NCBI GenBank assembly: GCA_937874515.1
Contig: CALNBV010000235.1
Location: forward strand, 1 to 64,000
From: an uncultured Paenibacillaceae bacterium
Lineage (GTDB): Bacteria > Bacillota > Bacilli > Aneurinibacillales > Aneurinibacillaceae
Reading direction: 5' to 3'
Length of the DNA stretch: 64,000 nt
Shown here: one piece after another, positions 25,521 to 33,939 of the stretch
How the letters are laid out: every line of letters begins with the position of its first letter
Numbering within the stretch: position 1 is the stretch's first letter
Position numbers and translations under genes: made by a program
Notes under the pieces: model-generated
The model's database searches: none
The model's input: only the letters and a program-made list of their open reading frames with translations
Told to the model about the DNA's origin: nothing

Positions 25521-27257
25521 ATGTTACTTGAATTATCCATAAAGAACTTTGCTGTGATTAAAGAAATTACAATCCCTTTCCATAAAGGCCTTACCATTTT
25601 AACTGGGGAAACAGGTGCCGGGAAGTCAATTTTAATTGATGCCATCGGTTTATTATTAGGTGGACGGGGATCGGCAGATTATATTCGCCATGGATGCAAG
25701 AAAGCGGAAATTGAGGGGCTTTTTGAATTTGCAGCCAATTCTCCAGCGGTCAAAATCCTCAGTGAGAACGGTATTGAGTGTGAGGAGCAATTGGTTGTGG
25801 TTAGCCGTGTAATTACTGAGAACGGCAAAAGCCTTTGTCGGGTCAATGGGCGATTAATTCCCCAGAGTATTATGCGGGAGTTGGGACCATGGTTTATTAC
25901 GGTTCATGGTCAACATGAACATCAGTCCTTGATGCAAGAGGAACGCCATATTCAATGGTTAGATTCATATGGCGAAGACCAATTGCAAACTACATTAAAG
26001 GAATATACCCGGCTTTATAAGCGATATTTGCAGTTGAAATCAGAATTGGATTATATGAGTACCAATGAACGGGAAATGGTTCAACGCATGGACATGCTTC
26101 GCTTTCAATGGCAAGAAATTGTTGACGGATCCCTTGAACCAGGGGAAGATGAAAAGCTCATGATGGAGAGAAAACGTTTGTCCGGAGGAGAAAAGCTGGC
26201 CAAAGGCATTGAAACGGCTTATTATTCTCTATCTGGAGAACACCGGGGCATGGATTGGATGGGCAATGCATTAGAAAACATTGAACCTCTTCTCGCCTTC
26301 GATTCATCCTTAGAGGAGCTTCATAAAACATTGGAAGAGGCCTACTATCAAGTTGAGGAAGTTGCTCGTTCCTTACGCCAATTGCAGGATGACGTTCAAT
26401 TTGATCCGGAACGCCTTTCTTTTATTGAATCTCGACTGGATGAAATCAATCGGTTAAAAAGAAAATACGGGAAATCTGTGGATGAAATCCTTGAGTATGG
26501 GGCTTCCATCGAAGATGAATTAGAGAAGATGGAAAACCGGGAAAACCGCATTGAGGACTTGCAAAAAAAAGTACGGGATACCGAGCAGGATCTAGCCATT
26601 GAGGCCAGGGAACTATCAGAAATCCGCAAACGGGTTGGACTGCAACTGGCATTTCTTATTGAAAAAGAATTAAAGGATCTACATATGTCTCGAACCCAAT
26701 TTGAGATCGCTATTACCCGGGATCCTGATGAAAGAGGGATTGGGATTAATGGTGAGAAGGTACGCATTCATCCAAAGGGAATCGACCGGGTAGAATTTAT
26801 GATTTCCCCTAACCCTGGTGAACCTTTGCGACCTTTAGCTCGCATTGCTTCAGGAGGAGAACTTTCTCGGATTATGCTGGCCATGAAGACCATACTGGCT
26901 CATGCTGAGAATATTGACACCTTAATCTTTGATGAAGTAGACACAGGAGTCAGCGGCAGAACTGCCCAAGCCATTGCAGAAAAATTAAATCGTGTAGCCA
27001 ATCGGCGCCAGGTACTTTGTGTTACCCATTTGCCTCAGGTAGCCAGCATGGCGGATACCCATTTACATATTGTGAAACATATGGGTGAAAATGAAACCGA
27101 AACCAGAGTTAAGGAATTAAACGAGGAAGAAAAAGCAGTTGAATTGGCTAGAATGCTTGGGGGAGTTGAAGTGACGGATAAAACCCTTGAACATGCCAAA
27201 GAGATGCTTTTACAGGCAAATTTACGTAAGAAGGAAGACATTGTTTCTCAGGTGTAG
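25521..27257 (+). CDS. recN: DNA repair protein RecN
   Basis: 578 residues, SMC-like. Walker A GETGAGKS near residue 35; a long coiled-coil region (about 150-370); signature LASGGELSRI-like motif near 450; Walker B LIFDEVDTGVSG. RecN gathers at double-strand breaks to start recombinational repair. GGGAGG lies 9 bases before the ATG. argR-recN-spoIVB-spo0A order is conserved in spore formers. Confidence 0.97.
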   Translation: MLLELSIKNFAVIKEITIPFHKGLTILTGETGAGKSILIDAIGLLLGGRGSADYIRHGCKKAEIEGLFEFAANSPAVKILSENGIECEEQLVVVSRVITENGKSLCRVNGRLIPQSIMRELGPWFITVHGQHEHQSLMQEERHIQWLDSYGEDQLQTTLKEYTRLYKRYLQLKSELDYMSTNEREMVQRMDMLRFQWQEIVDGSLEPGEDEKLMMERKRLSGGEKLAKGIETAYYSLSGEHRGMDWMGNALENIEPLLAFDSSLEELHKTLEEAYYQVEEVARSLRQLQDDVQFDPERLSFIESRLDEINRLKRKYGKSVDEILEYGASIEDELEKMENRENRIEDLQKKVRDTEQDLAIEARELSEIRKRVGLQLAFLIEKELKDLHMSRTQFEIAITRDPDERGIGINGEKVRIHPKGIDRVEFMISPNPGEPLRPLARIASGGELSRIMLAMKTILAHAENIDTLIFDEVDTGVSGRTAQAIAEKLNRVANRRQVLCVTHLPQVASMADTHLHIVKHMGENETETRVKELNEEEKAVELARMLGGVEVTDKTLEHAKEMLLQANLRKKEDIVSQV

Positions 27258-27258
27258 G

Positions 27259-27288
27259 TTATAAATAAGGCCAAGTACGGAAAAATTA
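27259..27288 (+). promoter_or_regulatory. Candidate sigma-F/sigma-G promoter of spoIVB
   Basis: TTATA (27259-27263), 15 bases, then GGAAAAATTA (27279-27288). The -10 fully matches the sigma-F pattern GGnnAnAHTR and the -35 matches 4 of 5. spoIVB is forespore-expressed in B. subtilis. Confidence 0.55.
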
Positions 27289-27344
27289 ATAGTACAGAGA
27301 AAATGGAGGTGTAGGTAGGGAACGTGTAGGAGCGTGATGCCCAA

Positions 27345-28664
27345 TTGTCTAATTCAAAACGAAATAAAGCTTTATTTGGCTGGATCTTAATTATACTCGC
27401 TCTATTCACTTTCTCTTCGACCCCCTTCCGACAATTCGCTTCGATCCCTGAAAAGATTAGAATTGTACAGGGATCCCTGGAGCAACTCTCCTTTGCTATG
27501 CCTGTCAATGCGAAGGTAGTTACTTCTGACCCTAATGTGGTTCATTTAAATGGGACCCAAACAGGGATGGAGAATCATGATTTGCGGAAGCCCTTGACTA
27601 TAGAGCCAATAAAACCTGGAGACACGCAGGTAACCTTAAAGGTTGGAAACATCCCTGTTAAGACTGTTGATGTTGAAGTATTGCCTGAAGTGAAATTGAT
27701 TCCAGGTGGACAATCCATTGGCGTTCAATTACAGACATCTGGTGTATTGGTCGTAGGTCACCATCTTATTGAGGGGCAGGGAAGGAAATATTCTCCTGGA
27801 GAACAATCCAACATTAAAGTGGGTGACCGGATTATGAAGGTCAACGATGTCTCTATTCGGAATATGGAGCAGGTAGGTAAACTTGTCAATGATTCAGGGA
27901 ATAAAGGTGATCCTGTTCGTTTGGAGGTTATAAGGGGCAAAGAAAAAGTGGAATTGAAAATTAAGCCTGCTTATGACGAAAAAGAAAAAACCTACCGTTT
28001 AGGGGTCTATATTAGAGATTCTGCCGCGGGTGTTGGTACATTAACTTTTTATGATCCAAAAACAAAAAATTACGGAGCTCTTGGCCATGTGATTTCCGAT
28101 ATGGATACAGGAAAACCCATTGTTGTAGGTTCTGGCCATGTGGTTCAATCCAGTGTAACATCCATTGAAAAAGGCCAAAGTGGTTCCCCAGGTGAAAAAT
28201 ACGCCATTTTTAAAAATGAAAATGTGAAGTTGGGTAATATCGAGAAAAATACTCCCTTTGGCATTTTTGGTAAAATGGATAAATTCCCTGATCATTCAGT
28301 GGGAATGAAACCAATTCCTATTGCATTAAGCGAACAGGTCAAAACAGGGCCTGCGGAAATTTATACGGTAGTGAATGGACAAAAAGTGGAGAAGTTTAAA
28401 ATTGAAATTGTAAATGTCGTTCAGCAAAAATTCCCTTCAACAAAAGGATTAATTATTAAAATTACTGATCCTCGCCTGCTGGATAAAACCGGTGGGATTG
28501 TGCAAGGGATGAGCGGAAGCCCAATTATCCAAAATGGCCATTTGATCGGGGCTGTTACCCATGTGTTTGTGAATGATCCAACTTCAGGATATGGAACATA
28601 CATTGAATGGATGTTGAAAGATGCTGGATATCATTTAGAAAAAGAACAACCCAAGGCTAGCTAG
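27345..28664 (+). CDS. spoIVB: SpoIVB serine peptidase
   Basis: 439 residues. An N-terminal membrane segment (about 10-28), a PDZ domain (about 125-215) and an S55 peptidase domain. The catalytic His lies in ALGHVISDMDTG and Ser in QGMSGSPI. Made in the forespore, SpoIVB crosses to the intermembrane space and triggers pro-sigma-K processing. The start is TTG at 27345; AGGAG is 12 bases upstream, rather far, and no better start exists in frame. Confidence 0.96.
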   Translation: MSNSKRNKALFGWILIILALFTFSSTPFRQFASIPEKIRIVQGSLEQLSFAMPVNAKVVTSDPNVVHLNGTQTGMENHDLRKPLTIEPIKPGDTQVTLKVGNIPVKTVDVEVLPEVKLIPGGQSIGVQLQTSGVLVVGHHLIEGQGRKYSPGEQSNIKVGDRIMKVNDVSIRNMEQVGKLVNDSGNKGDPVRLEVIRGKEKVELKIKPAYDEKEKTYRLGVYIRDSAAGVGTLTFYDPKTKNYGALGHVISDMDTGKPIVVGSGHVVQSSVTSIEKGQSGSPGEKYAIFKNENVKLGNIEKNTPFGIFGKMDKFPDHSVGMKPIPIALSEQVKTGPAEIYTVVNGQKVEKFKIEIVNVVQQKFPSTKGLIIKITDPRLLDKTGGIVQGMSGSPIIQNGHLIGAVTHVFVNDPTSGYGTYIEWMLKDAGYHLEKEQPKAS

Positions 28665-28685
28665 TTAGCCTGGGTTGTTTTTCTT
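28646..28685 (+). terminator. Terminator after spoIVB
   Basis: ACAACCCA-GGCTA pairs with TAGCC-TGGGTTGT with one bulged base, followed by five or more T. It includes the end of spoIVB. Confidence 0.85.
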
Positions 28686-28774
28686 CTATTAAGACCCTTA
28701 GGTCAATGGTTGGATAAATCAGGCTATCGCAAAGAACCTTAATCTGTACTATTATAGTAAAGAAAGAACAGGGA

Positions 28775-28846
28775 TGTCGAAAATAATTGATTATGGTCGA
28801 AAGGATTTTGGGTTACATAAGAAGGAAATGAGTGGCCTTTGTCGAA
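28775..28846 (+). promoter_or_regulatory. Three 0A boxes upstream of spo0A
   Basis: Perfect TGTCGAA at 28775-28781 and 28840-28846, and a 6/7 match at 28795-28801. The last overlaps the sigma-H -10. They imply autoregulation by Spo0A-P as in B. subtilis. Confidence 0.8.
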
Positions 28847-28847
28847 C
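28821..28847 (+). promoter_or_regulatory. Sigma-H promoter of spo0A
   Basis: GAAGGAAAT (28821-28829) fits RnAGGAWWW fully; after 11 bases GTCGAAC (28841-28847) fits RnnGAAT at all but the last base. A possible extended -10 TGATATAAA lies closer to the gene. Confidence 0.7.
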
Positions 28848-28935
28848 TTTCAAAAAGGGACAATCTATACGAACAATTACATTACATCCTACAATGATGA
28901 TATAAAATAAGTCGGGAAGAAGGAGCGAAGGGATA

Positions 28936-29730
28936 TTGAATAAAAAAATTAAAGTCATTCTTGCGGACGATAACAGGGAGTTTACGGAACTTTTAAGAGA
29001 TTATCTGACAGCACAGGACGACATAGATGTGATTGGTATTGCTAGCAATGGGAATGAGGTTTTATCGTTACTAGAGGAACAAGTTCCAGATGTTTTAATT
29101 CTGGATATCATTATGCCTCATTTAGATGGACTGGCTGTTCTTGAAAAGATTCAGCATTTAAATTTATCCCCGATGCCTCGTATTATGATGCTGACTGCAT
29201 TTGGACAGGAAGAAATTACGAAGAAAGCTGTTGAATTAGGCGCTAGTTATTATATTTTAAAACCCTTTGATATGGATGTTATGGCTAACCGCCTACGTCA
29301 AATCGCCGGTGTATCAGTAAATGATGGAATTCGTGCTAATGTAAATGTACGAATGCCGATTTTGCCAACTCGCGGAAAGAATTTAGATCAAAATATTACC
29401 TCTATTATCCATGAAATTGGTGTTCCTGCCCATATTAAAGGATATCTTTATTTAAGGGAAGCCATTACCATGGTATACAACGATGTAGAGCTTCTAGGTT
29501 CCATCACGAAGATTCTTTATCCTGCCATAGGTAAAAAGTACAACACAACAGCTAGTCGCGTTGAGAGGGCAATTAGACACGCCATAGAGGTAGCGTGGAG
29601 CCGGGGGAATATGGATTCCATTGGTCAAATGTTTGGCTATACAGTAAGCAATAGTAAAGCGAAACCCACCAACTCCGAATTTATTGCTATGGTTGCTGAT
29701 AAATTACGATTAGAACATCAAGTGAGTTAA
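28936..29730 (+). CDS. spo0A: Sporulation master regulator Spo0A
   Basis: 264 residues. An N-terminal receiver with acidic pair Asp11-Asp12, phosphoacceptor Asp57 in LILDIIMP, and Lys in YYILKPFD; a C-terminal effector domain (about 140-264) with SRVERAIRHAIEVAW recognition helix. It receives phosphate from the phosphorelay and controls entry into sporulation. The start is TTG at 28936, with GAAGGG about 4-5 bases upstream. The 271-base upstream gap holds the spoIVB terminator, 0A boxes and promoters. Confidence 0.98.
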   Translation: MNKKIKVILADDNREFTELLRDYLTAQDDIDVIGIASNGNEVLSLLEEQVPDVLILDIIMPHLDGLAVLEKIQHLNLSPMPRIMMLTAFGQEEITKKAVELGASYYILKPFDMDVMANRLRQIAGVSVNDGIRANVNVRMPILPTRGKNLDQNITSIIHEIGVPAHIKGYLYLREAITMVYNDVELLGSITKILYPAIGKKYNTTASRVERAIRHAIEVAWSRGNMDSIGQMFGYTVSNSKAKPTNSEFIAMVADKLRLEHQVS

Positions 29731-29738
29731 AATAAGTA

Positions 29739-29779
29739 GATGATATAAAAAGCCCCATTAAGGGGTTTTTTATATCATC
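29739..29779 (+). terminator. Terminator after spo0A
   Basis: An 18-bp stem with one G-T pair (29739-29756 with 29762-29779) and an ATTAA loop; the right arm contains a T6 run. Confidence 0.9.
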
Positions 29780-29803
29780 TGGATTATTTCTTATACCTTT
29801 AAT

Positions 29804-29820
29804 AAACCCTACGGGGTATT
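29804..29820 (+). promoter_or_regulatory. Probable operator of the CstR-like repressor
   Basis: ACCCTACGGGGTATT, a pseudo-palindrome with C and G tracts about a 4-base centre, as in CsoR/CstR operators. It lies just upstream of an extended -10 (TGTTATACT, 29847-29855) of the repressor gene itself. Confidence 0.55.
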
Positions 29821-29892
29821 TTTTTATTTTAGGAAGGGAATCCTCGTGTTATACTGTATATATTGGAGAAATGTAGGTAAGGGGATTGTACT

Positions 29893-30153
29893 ATGGAATA
29901 TTCTGATGCGGTAAAAAACCGTTTAAAACGTATTGAAGGCCAGGTCCGTGGCGTATTGCGAATGATGGAAGAAGAAAAAGAATGTAAGGACGTTATTACC
30001 CAATTATCAGCTGTTCGTTCTGCAGTTGACCGTGCCATTCTTTTTGTGGTTGGGTCAAATATGGAAATATGCCTTCGCCAGCAGATTGAAAATGGCGCAG
30101 ATACTGACGAAGTGCTTAATGAGGCAATTCAACTTTTATTAAAAAGCAGATAA
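29893..30153 (+). CDS. CsoR/RcnR-family repressor of the CstR (persulfide-sensing) type
   Basis: 86 residues, all-helical DUF156 family (NRLKRIEGQVRGVLRMMEE). Copper-sensing CsoR needs Cys-His-Cys. Here the positions are Cys31, Asn56, Cys60, which are the residues and numbers of staphylococcal CstR, a sensor of per- and polysulfides that crosslinks its two Cys. The C terminus (EAIQLLLKSR) is also alike. No rhodanese, sulfurtransferase or SQR gene is adjacent; only an apparent self-operator is seen. AAGGGG precedes the ATG. Confidence 0.85.
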   Translation: MEYSDAVKNRLKRIEGQVRGVLRMMEEEKECKDVITQLSAVRSAVDRAILFVVGSNMEICLRQQIENGADTDEVLNEAIQLLLKSR

Positions 30154-30258
30154 GGTAAACGTATAAAAAATGAAGGAAAAATAATACTGTATCCCGAAAT
30201 TAAATTGGATAAGGCTTGGTGTCAACCAGGTTTTCTTTAAAACTAGGAGGTCGTAGGA

Positions 30259-31029
30259 ATGGATTTATTACAGGGTAAAAATATTCTCATCATGGGAGTA
30301 GCTAACAAAAGAAGTATTGCCTGGGGCATTGCAGAATCATTGAGTAAAGCAGGAGCAAACTTGATTTTTACATATCAGGGCGACCGCTTAAAGAAAAACG
30401 TAGAAGAACTTGCTTCTACATTAAACCAGGACAGAAATATTTTAATTCCCTGTGACGTAACAAGTGACGAAGATATTGAACGGGCTTTTTCTGAAATAAA
30501 AGAACAGGTTGGCGTTTTGCATGGACTTGCACATTGTATTGCTTTTGCTAAAGGAGAAGAACTTGAAGGTGAATTTGTTACGACTTCACGTGATGGTTAT
30601 GCATTAGCCCAGGACATTAGTGCATACTCTTTAGTAGCTGTGGCCAATAAAGCCCGGGAAATCATGACCGAAGGCGGAAGTATTGTAACCATGACCTATC
30701 TTGGTGGCGAACGTGTTATTCAAAACTATAATGTAATGGGAGTAGCGAAAGCAGCATTAGAAATGAGCGTACGTTATTTAGCTAATGATCTTGGCAAATC
30801 CAATATTCGGGTTAATGCCATTTCCGCAGGTCCGATCCGTACCCTTGCAGCCAAAGGGATTAAGGATTTTAATAGCATTAAAAATACCATTACGGAAAAA
30901 GCGCCTCTTGGTCGCATGATTGATCAAAGTGAGGTTGGGGATACGGCACTCTTCCTCTTTAGCCAACTGTCCCGGGGGATTACTGGTGAAGTAATCCATG
31001 TGGATGCTGGATTTAATATAATGGCTTAG
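30259..31029 (+). CDS. fabI: Enoyl-ACP reductase (NADH) FabI
   Basis: 256 residues. A short-chain dehydrogenase that reduces enoyl-ACP in the last step of fatty acid elongation. Seen: GVANKRSIAWGIA for the cofactor, a Tyr in MTYLGGERV, and the catalytic Y-x6-K in YNVMGVAK. AGGAGG lies 6 bases before the ATG. No FapR operator (TTAGTACCTGATACTAA-like) is visible upstream. A hairpin with a T tract follows. Confidence 0.96.
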   Translation: MDLLQGKNILIMGVANKRSIAWGIAESLSKAGANLIFTYQGDRLKKNVEELASTLNQDRNILIPCDVTSDEDIERAFSEIKEQVGVLHGLAHCIAFAKGEELEGEFVTTSRDGYALAQDISAYSLVAVANKAREIMTEGGSIVTMTYLGGERVIQNYNVMGVAKAALEMSVRYLANDLGKSNIRVNAISAGPIRTLAAKGIKDFNSIKNTITEKAPLGRMIDQSEVGDTALFLFSQLSRGITGEVIHVDAGFNIMA

Positions 31030-31037
31030 TGGTTTAT

Positions 31038-31077
31038 AAGGTGGTTATGGATTCCCCATGCCACCTTTTCTTTTCTT
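31038..31077 (+). terminator. Terminator after fabI
   Basis: AAGGTGG (31038-31044) pairs with CCACCTT (31061-31067), with inner ATGG/CCAT pairs and a T-rich tail. Confidence 0.65.
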
Positions 31078-31102
31078 AATTTTAAATATGTAGGGGATGA
31101 TG

Positions 31103-31936
31103 ATGATTACTCGAGTGGATATGCATTCCCATACAACTGCTTCAGATGGCACTTTTCATGTGAAAGAAATCGTTGCTCGTGCCATTGAAAAAGGATTGAC
31201 TGGATTGGCCATAACAGACCACGATACTGTAGCCTCCTTGTCTGAAGCGGTAAAAGAAGGGGAAAAGGCAGGAATAGAAGTAGTCCCTGGGATTGAAATC
31301 AGCTCCGTTTATAACGGAATGGATGTTCATATCCTAGGATATTATGTGGATTATGAAGATGATGATTTCCTTAATACGTTAGAAGGATTAAGGGATGTCC
31401 GTAAAGTTCGAAATCAAATGATGATTGATAAGTTACGGCAATTAGGAATAGATATTACTATGGAAGAAGTTGAAAAAGAGAAAAAAGGAAAAGGGAACAC
31501 AGGACGCCCTCATATCGCTTCTGTGTTGATTCAAAAGGGTGCCGTTAGCACCATGAAGGAAGCCTTTGATAAGTATCTAGGACGAGGTGCTCTGGCCTAC
31601 TGTAATCCTCCCCGTATTTCCCCTTTTGAAGCCATAGATATTATTAAGAAGGCTCATGGCGTTCCAGTCGTTGCCCATCCTGGTTTGTATCATGATGAAG
31701 AATTGGTTCTTTCTTTAATTTCTTATGGTGTAATGGGAATTGAAGTGTTTCACCCAGATCATGGGGAAGAAGAAGAAAGAATATATGGACAAATGGCTGA
31801 TCATTTTCAATTAATTAAAACAGCAGGTTCAGATTTCCATGGGATACGAAGTGGGGTTGTGTTTCATGGGGATCTTGGAGACAAAGGCATTGATATGGAA
31901 ACCCTTATAAAAATAAAAAAAGGCAAAATTTCTTAG
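31103..31936 (+). CDS. PHP-domain phosphoesterase (TrpH/YciV type)
   Basis: 277 residues. PHP metal-binding motifs are all present: DMHSHTTASDGT, ITDHDT, GIEIS, RPHIA, VAHPG and DFHG. The closest characterised proteins remove phosphate from 3',5'-nucleoside bisphosphates or trim RNA 5' ends. Three consecutive ATGs (31097, 31100, 31103) follow TAGGGG; 31103 has the best spacing of 6. pgpA follows on the same strand. Confidence 0.85.
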   Translation: MITRVDMHSHTTASDGTFHVKEIVARAIEKGLTGLAITDHDTVASLSEAVKEGEKAGIEVVPGIEISSVYNGMDVHILGYYVDYEDDDFLNTLEGLRDVRKVRNQMMIDKLRQLGIDITMEEVEKEKKGKGNTGRPHIASVLIQKGAVSTMKEAFDKYLGRGALAYCNPPRISPFEAIDIIKKAHGVPVVAHPGLYHDEELVLSLISYGVMGIEVFHPDHGEEEERIYGQMADHFQLIKTAGSDFHGIRSGVVFHGDLGDKGIDMETLIKIKKGKIS

Positions 31937-32021
31937 TAAGGTTGGTATCCCTCCAGAAAAAAGTTGATATGATGTATTACAATGATTTGTCTTTTGGATT
32001 GAATGGGAAGGGGTTATTGAT

Positions 32022-32576
32022 ATGAAGAGACAGGTCCATAGCAAAGAAGTAAGAGCAGCAGCACTTTTACGACTATCTGAACGTGGTGTTGCTTTAAGCG
32101 ATATTGCAGAAATTGTATATATCATGCAGGCACCCTATAATGTTGGATTAAAAATGAGTTCCTGTCTGGAAAGTGTTGAAGCAGTATTAGAAAAGAGAGA
32201 AATTCAACACGCCATTCTGGTTGGAACTGAATTAGATATTCTTGCTGAAAAAAAGATGCTTTCAGAACCATTGCAATCGATTATAGAAACTGATGAAGGC
32301 CTTTTTGGATGTGATGAAACATTAGCCTTAGGTTCTGTATTTGGATATGGAAGCATTGCTGTTACTACCTTTGGTCATTTGGATAAACAAAAAATTGGTA
32401 TTATTAAACGATTGGATACAAAGCGAGGAAGTGGGATCCATACCTTTTTAGATGACCTTGTAGCCAGTATAGCCTCTTCTGCTTCAAGCCGTATGGCCCA
32501 TCGATTGAGGGATGAAGAGGAAGCAGAAAAAGAACGCCAGTTAAAACAAAAGCAACAGGATGAGCAAGTTGGATAA
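32022..32576 (+). CDS. pgpA: Phosphatidylglycerophosphatase A (YutG-like)
   Basis: 184 residues. PgpA dephosphorylates phosphatidylglycerophosphate to phosphatidylglycerol. Family core ALLRLSERGVALSDIAEIVY, ESVEAVLEKREIQHAILVG, DEGLFGCDE and TFLDDLVASIA is present. Like Bacillus YutG and unlike E. coli PgpA it has few clear membrane helices. The C terminus is a charged, Gln/Glu-rich helix. It ends at a hairpin with a T tract (32579-32609). Confidence 0.85.
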   Translation: MKRQVHSKEVRAAALLRLSERGVALSDIAEIVYIMQAPYNVGLKMSSCLESVEAVLEKREIQHAILVGTELDILAEKKMLSEPLQSIIETDEGLFGCDETLALGSVFGYGSIAVTTFGHLDKQKIGIIKRLDTKRGSGIHTFLDDLVASIASSASSRMAHRLRDEEEAEKERQLKQKQQDEQVG

Positions 32577-32578
32577 GT

Positions 32579-32609
32579 GGAGGGCCATTTAATAGCCTTC
32601 CCTTTTATT
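32579..32609 (+). terminator. Terminator after pgpA
   Basis: GGAGGGC (32579-32585) pairs with GCCTTCC (32595-32601) with one G-T pair, followed by a T-rich tail. Confidence 0.6.
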
Positions 32610-32627
32610 CATTTGCTTATTTAAGAA

Positions 32628-32656
32628 TTGCATTTGTCCTCCTTTTGTATTATATT
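32628..32656 (+). promoter_or_regulatory. Promoter of the tRNA gene
   Basis: TTGCAT (32628-32633), 17-bp spacer, TATATT (32651-32656). The predicted start is about 5 bases before the mature tRNA 5' end. Confidence 0.7.
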
Positions 32657-32667
32657 GGTTATTATGA

Positions 32668-32743
<76 letters not shown>

Positions 32744-32756
32744 TATTAAATGAATT

Positions 32757-32782
32757 AAAAAGCCCATCTTGGGCTTTTTTTA
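32757..32782 (+). terminator. Terminator after the tRNA gene
   Basis: AAAAAGCCCA pairs with TGGGCTTTTT around a 3-base loop, with a further T run. Confidence 0.9.
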
Positions 32783-32894
32783 ATTAGAATTTATAGGTTG
32801 CCTAATTTTAAGTTTCGTTTAAAAACTTTATAAAAAATGATATAATGATTTTACCTATAGATAATTTAAATGAAGAAAGGAAAGAGCGCATCGT

Positions 32895-33269
32895 ATGAAA
32901 GCGAAGCCTAAAGGGGCATCATCCAGTGACATGGACGTTCCGGATTTATGTATTTCCTGGAGAGATATGCAATCACTTGTTGCGAAATGGCTTGTGAGAG
33001 AAAAAGAAAAGGAGGCCATTGAACAACGTTTCGGAATTCCAGTGTCTGAACTGCCATTCGTTCTTCGTTTATATGATGTAACTGACCGAATGATTAAGAA
33101 TGATGGCCTTGACCAATATGTAGATTTCACCATTAACTTTCAAGCTCCAGAATGGATGCTATTTGGAATCGAAACTACACGAAAGTATTGTGTAGAACTT
33201 GGAGTTCGAATGGTAGATGGTAGGTATTACTCGTTAAAAAGGTCAAATGTTATTCATCCTTGTGCATAA
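32895..33269 (+). CDS. DUF4912 domain protein
   Basis: 124 residues, soluble. The family-like core runs LPFVLRLYDVTDRM, then a Trp-containing strand (APEWMLFGIE) and YCVELGVRMVDGRYYSLKRSN near the C terminus. Function is unknown. It is a single gene between the tRNA terminator and a bidirectional terminator, with GAAAGGAAAG upstream of the ATG. Assigned from recall of the family pattern, so moderately sure. Confidence 0.7.
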   Translation: MKAKPKGASSSDMDVPDLCISWRDMQSLVAKWLVREKEKEAIEQRFGIPVSELPFVLRLYDVTDRMIKNDGLDQYVDFTINFQAPEWMLFGIETTRKYCVELGVRMVDGRYYSLKRSNVIHPCA

Positions 33270-33284
33270 TAAAGGATTCAAGAC

Positions 33285-33314
33285 AAAAGGAATCAGGTTG
33301 TCCTGATTCCTTTT
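33285..33314. terminator. Bidirectional terminator between the DUF4912 and DUF1885 genes
   Basis: A perfect 13-bp stem (33285-33297 with 33302-33314) around TTGT, A-rich at the left and T-rich at the right. Confidence 0.9.
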
Positions 33315-33337
33315 CTTAATTACATGGCAATCTTTCT

Positions 33338-33760
33338 TTATTTACGGGGATTAAAATACATTTTGCGTCCGTTAAACATTGTTAATTCAGCTTTGTAGCA
33401 ATTTGCCAAATATCTGCAGAATTCATTTGCTTTTCCTTTGTCTCCAGAAGTTGAGATATCAGTTAAGGTAATTTGAATATAATGTTCTTCATGGTCTTCT
33501 GCAGCGCGGGAATCGATCCCAATTAGAATATACTGATAAAGTTTAGGATCGGTGCCTTTTAAGTAAAACCATGAGCCTTGTGCTTCTGGTTTTTCATGAA
33601 TAGTGTATGGAAAAGCTACTTCATCATATGACCAGTCAAGTTGATCTGCTGTTTTCTTGGTTCGAGTAATGTATTGGTTTAACATTTCTTTAACTTCATT
33701 TAAAGTAACCTGTTGGACTGCAGAACCTTCAACAAATTTAATATATGCGCTTTTTCCCAA
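33338..33760 (-). CDS. DUF1885 family protein
   Basis: 140 residues, soluble, no signal peptide. SAYIKFVEGS at the start and LDWSYDEVAFPYTIHEK in the middle resemble the Bacillus-specific DUF1885 family, whose function is unknown. The start is TTG at 33760, with GGAGTGA 6 bases upstream on the minus strand. It is transcribed alone and diverges from the MarR-type gene. The 179-base gap upstream contains a repeated ACAACCCAAA and AT-rich DNA. Confidence 0.75.
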   Translation of the reverse strand: MGKSAYIKFVEGSAVQQVTLNEVKEMLNQYITRTKKTADQLDWSYDEVAFPYTIHEKPEAQGSWFYLKGTDPKLYQYILIGIDSRAAEDHEEHYIQITLTDISTSGDKGKANEFCRYLANCYKAELTMFNGRKMYFNPRK

Positions 33761-33939
33761 TGGATTTCACTCCTACTACATTTTCTGTCCAATTCTATGT
33801 ACAAGTTTAGCATTGCAAAACTTCTTTTACAACCCAAAACAACCCAAAAAGATAGTTGACTAAATTTTATAAAAACAGCAAAATAAAATAAAAAATAGTT
33901 TATTAAACAAATAATTAATAAAAGGGGGACAAGGATTAA

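Noticed and set aside
30154..30258. FapR operator before fabI
   Set aside because: No match to the FapR palindrome; TTGGTGTCAACCAGG is only a short local palindrome.
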